A stretch of DNA of 7,524 bases from the NCBI GenBank assembly GCA_947487325.1, contig CANKWG010000110.1, positions 1 to 7,524 of the forward strand, given 5' to 3'. Shown here in pieces: positions 6,334-7,524 of this stretch. Positions within the stretch are counted from its first letter, which is position 1, and each line of letters begins with the position of its first letter. Source of the stretch: Oxalobacteraceae bacterium (GTDB taxonomy: Bacteria > Pseudomonadota > Gammaproteobacteria > Burkholderiales > Burkholderiaceae_D). The translations under genes were made by a program, and so were the position numbers. A model generated the notes under the pieces. That model saw only the letters and a list, made by a program, of their open reading frames with translations, was not told the DNA's origin and searched no databases.

Positions 6334-7523
6334 TATTGTGCGCGCTGCTCGAGTATTTCGACGGCTGGGAGTACCTTACCCTCGAGGAATTCGAGGAAAG
6401 CCCCACCACCGGTAGAGATATAACCGACCTTGTCGGCAATATCGTATTTGGCAATCGCTGCCAGCGTGTCACCACCGCCCGCAATCGAAAAACCACTGGA
6501 ACGCGCAATCGCCATCGCCAATGTTTCGGTGCCGTGACCGAATTGATCGAATTCGAATACGCCCACCGGACCATTCCAAACGATGGTGCCAGCGTCCAGC
6601 AGTTGCGCCGCGAGTACTTCGGCAGTCTTGGGACCGATATCCAGAATCATGTCATCGGCTGCGACTTCGTTGACCGACTTTACTGTTGCAACTGCAGTCG
6701 GCGAAAACTCTTTCGCGCACACCACATCCGTAGGAATAGGCACTGTCGCACCGCGCGCGGCCATGATGTCGATGATGGCTTTAGCTTCTCCGACCAGATC
6801 GGGTTCGGCGAGCGATTTACCGATAGGCAGACCGGCCGCGAGCATGAAGGTGTTGGCGATACCACCGCCGACAATCAGTCGGTCGACTTTGGCAGCCAGT
6901 GATTTGAGAATGGTGAGCTTGGTCGATACCTTGGAGCCAGCTACGATCGCGGCGAGCGGCTTGGCCGGTTGGCCCAGCGCTTTGCCCAGCGCATCGAGCT
7001 CAGCAGCCAGCAAAGGACCAGCGCAAGCGATAGGCGCAAACTTTGCAATGCCATGGGTGGTGGCTTCTGCCCGGTGCGCGGTGCCAAACGCATCATTGAC
7101 ATACACATCGCATAGCGCCGCCATTTTTTTAGCGAGCTCGTCGCTGTTTTTCTTCTCGCCGATATTGACGCGGCAGTTCTCCAGCATCACGACCTCACCG
7201 GGCGCCACCGATACGCCATCCACCCAATCTTGTTTCAGCGCAACGGGCTTGCCCAGCAATTCGGACAGACGCTGGGCCACGGGTGCCAGTGTGTCCTCAG
7301 CTTTGAGCTCCCCCTCAGTCGGGCGGCCGAGATGCGAAGTCACCATGACAGCGGCGCCCGCTTTGAGTGCGGCCTGTATCGCAGGGACGGATGCACGTAT
7401 CCGAGTGTCCTCGGTGATATGCCCTGCATCATCCTGAGGCACGTTCATATCGGCACGAATAAAAACGCGTTTTCCCTGGAGTTTGTTATGTTCGACGAGA
7501 TCACTAAGTCGGTTGAATCGCAT
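6333..7523 (-). CDS. pgk: Phosphoglycerate kinase
   Basis: This enzyme interconverts 1,3-bisphosphoglycerate plus ADP with 3-phosphoglycerate plus ATP in the cytoplasm. The 396 residues match the usual bacterial length. The family signature RVFIRADMNVP is at 19-29 (R23, D25, N27 for substrate), followed by SHLGRP (63-68), LENCR (114-118), NDAFGTAHR (143-151), the AGSKVSTK segment for nucleotide binding, and near the C-terminus GGGDT (349-353) and STGGG (370-374), the glycine-rich phosphate loops. The ATG at 7521-7523 is one base from the window edge, so its ribosome binding site cannot be seen and an upstream start a few codons away cannot be excluded; 17 residues before the GKRVFIRAD region is typical. 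By the order known in Burkholderiales, the gene further upstream may be the glyceraldehyde-3-phosphate dehydrogenase gene, which is inference only. Confidence 0.97.
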   Translation of the reverse strand: MRFNRLSDLVEHNKLQGKRVFIRADMNVPQDDAGHITEDTRIRASVPAIQAALKAGAAVMVTSHLGRPTEGELKAEDTLAPVAQRLSELLGKPVALKQDWVDGVSVAPGEVVMLENCRVNIGEKKNSDELAKKMAALCDVYVNDAFGTAHRAEATTHGIAKFAPIACAGPLLAAELDALGKALGQPAKPLAAIVAGSKVSTKLTILKSLAAKVDRLIVGGGIANTFMLAAGLPIGKSLAEPDLVGEAKAIIDIMAARGATVPIPTDVVCAKEFSPTAVATVKSVNEVAADDMILDIGPKTAEVLAAQLLDAGTIVWNGPVGVFEFDQFGHGTETLAMAIARSSGFSIAGGGDTLAAIAKYDIADKVGYISTGGGAFLEFLEGKVLPAVEILEQRAQ

Positions 7524-7524
7524 G

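Noticed and set aside
6323..6574. Extended N-terminus for pyruvate kinase (563 residues)
   Set aside because: It would overlap the pgk coding region by about 240 bases. The extra residues resemble no pyruvate kinase, and the family N-terminus begins at the ATG at 6322, which has a modest ribosome binding site.
6583..7437. Long plus-strand open frame of 284 codons
   Set aside because: It lies entirely antisense to pgk, whose frame has every family motif. The composition (Ser/Ala/Thr/Pro-rich, no domain) is that of a shadow frame.

Overview
All seven genes lie on the minus strand and are packed head to tail, so transcription runs from the right end of the window to the left. In transcription order they are pgk, pyk, fba, a 293-base spacer holding a paired inverted repeat, purC, purE, purK, and a Sua5-type threonylcarbamoyl-AMP synthase gene that runs off the left edge. 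This order, together with the class II aldolase of the 354-residue Calvin-cycle type and the long (298-residue) PurC, is what I know from Burkholderiales (Betaproteobacteria). The moderate GC content by eye would suit a lower-GC member such as an Oxalobacteraceae genus (for example a Herminiimonas relative). The order-level call is fairly firm; the family-level call is a guess.

Right block (3794-7523): three central carbon genes of lower glycolysis/gluconeogenesis. pgk and pyk are 10 bases apart, and pyk and fba are 24 bases apart. All key catalytic motifs are intact. The pyruvate kinase carries the residue set associated with K+-independent enzymes.

Middle (3501-3793): the only real non-coding stretch. 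It holds two perfect 38-base inverted arms (3582-3619 and 3741-3778), each with its own 8-bp-stem hairpin of the widespread proteobacterial 'GGATCCCGGC...GCCGGGATGACG' type, separated by 121 bases with no gene. The arms show weaker inverted similarity further outward, reaching almost to the fba stop codon. It looks like a REP/BIME- or MITE-like non-autonomous element. It lies exactly where the glycolytic block gives way to the purine block, so it could affect termination or mRNA processing between them.

Left block (1-3500): purC, purE and purK encode three consecutive steps of purine synthesis (AIR to N5-CAIR to CAIR to SAICAR), arranged in reverse pathway order. purC and purE are one base apart, and purE and purK overlap by four bases (ATGA). 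sua5 follows 10 bases later and supplies the first step of tRNA t6A37 synthesis.

The window is mostly ordinary housekeeping chromosome. I found no evidence of a new defence, mobile or metabolic system. The inverted-repeat element is the item most worth a second look.
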